From: Pseudomonadota bacterium
GTDB taxonomy: Bacteria > Pseudomonadota > Alphaproteobacteria > Azospirillales > Azospirillaceae
Length of the DNA stretch: 6,043 bases
Assembly: GCA_023416195.1 (NCBI GenBank)
Contig: JAEZID010000294.1
Location: 1-6,043 of the forward strand
Direction: 5' to 3'
Part shown: positions 5,668 to 6,043 of the stretch, piece after piece
How the letters are laid out: every line of letters starts with the position of its first letter
Position numbering within the stretch: the first letter of the stretch is position 1
Position numbers and translations under genes: made by a program
Notes under the pieces: model-generated
What the model was told of the DNA's origin: nothing
What the model saw: only the letters and a program-made list of their open reading frames with translations
Database searches by the model: none

Positions 5668-6043
5668 ATGACCGCTCCTTCCCGCCTCGTCGTCGGCATC
5701 AGCGGCGCTTCCGGCGTGATCTACGGCATCCGCCTGCTGACCACGCTGCGCCGGATCGGTGTCGAATCGCACCTCGTCGTCAGCCGCTCGGCCGAGGTGA
5801 CGCTGGCCCATGAAACCGACCTGAAGGCTGCCGAACTGCGGGCGCTGGCCGACGTGTCCTACGCCGCCTCCGACATCGGCGCGGCCATCGCCAGCGGCAG
5901 CTTCCGCGCCATGGGAATGATCGTCGCCCCCTGCTCCGTCCGCACGATGAGCGAGATCGCCACGGGCGTGACCTCCACCCTGCTGACCCGCGCCGCCGAC
6001 GTCACGCTGAAGGAACGGCGCCCGCTGGTGCTGATGGTGCGCG
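5668..6043 (+). CDS. ubiX: UbiX family flavin prenyltransferase (N-terminal part, truncated by window edge)
   Basis: The 125 visible residues are about two thirds of a usual 190-200 residue UbiX. The enzyme joins a dimethylallyl group to reduced FMN, making the prenylated flavin cofactor of UbiD-type decarboxylases, which act in ubiquinone synthesis or phenolic acid breakdown. Visible motifs are VVGISGASGVIYG (8-20, the FMN-binding loop), VAPCSVRTMSEIATG (86-100), and LLTRAADVTLKERRPLVLM (105-123) with the conserved lysine and arginines that bind the prenyl phosphate. The ATG at 5668 follows AAGGGG (5650-5655) at a longish 12-base spacing, so initiation may be modest. A palindromic repeat lies directly upstream. 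The partner ubiD gene is not in view. Wording such as CSVRTMSEIATG recalls the UbiX relatives linked to phenolic acid decarboxylases, so it may be a catabolic paralogue rather than the ubiquinone enzyme. Confidence 0.93.
   Translation, partial: MTAPSRLVVGISGASGVIYGIRLLTTLRRIGVESHLVVSRSAEVTLAHETDLKAAELRALADVSYAASDIGAAIASGSFRAMGMIVAPCSVRTMSEIATGVTSTLLTRAADVTLKERRPLVLMVR

Noticed and set aside
4873..5811. 312-residue minus-strand open frame spanning trcR, the repeat and ubiX
   Set aside because: It crosses two genes and a palindromic repeat on the opposite strand and has shadow-like composition with no recognisable domain.

Overview
The base composition is very GC-rich and third-position GC bias is strong in every gene. 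Several of the small families present (DUF4169, DUF1192, DUF1013/TrcR) are, as far as I know, essentially alphaproteobacterial. Together these point to an alphaproteobacterial chromosome, most likely Rhodospirillales and Azospirillum-like. The genus is inferred from style and recalled protein similarity, not from a search.

Layout from left to right. (1) The 5' part of an AsmA-family envelope gene lies on the minus strand (1-1011) and runs off the left edge. (2) Diverging from it, a 61-residue charged DUF4169 protein (1152-1337) is followed, after an AT-rich gap, by a DUF2189 polytopic membrane protein (1489-2310). (3) A strong two-way terminator hairpin (2324-2363) separates this from a convergent 62-residue DUF1192 coiled-coil protein (2369-2557, minus). 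(4) From an 84-bp gap that appears to hold overlapping divergent promoters, a PIG3-type NAD(P)H quinone oxidoreductase (2642-3649, plus) is transcribed. (5) It meets, tail to tail with a 3-bp gap, a secreted Bug/TctC-type solute-binding protein (3653-4633, minus). (6) A structured intergenic region (4634-4884) contains a GC hairpin, a dyad and a folded leader. It precedes the DUF1013/TrcR cell-cycle regulator gene (4885-5505, plus). (7) A 101-bp palindromic repeat (5543-5643) sits in the next gap, just upstream of a ubiX-family flavin prenyltransferase gene (5668 to the right edge, truncated).

The genes do not form one pathway. Directions alternate, so this is a set of mostly single-gene transcription units of core-genome character. 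There is no transposase, phage gene, CRISPR array, toxin-antitoxin pair or defence module. I found no convincing undescribed multi-gene system. The points worth a second look are non-coding: the overlapping divergent promoters, the palindromic repeat with compensatory changes, and the folded leader of trcR. Within proteins, the internal duplication in TrcR and the subtype of the UbiX protein merit attention.
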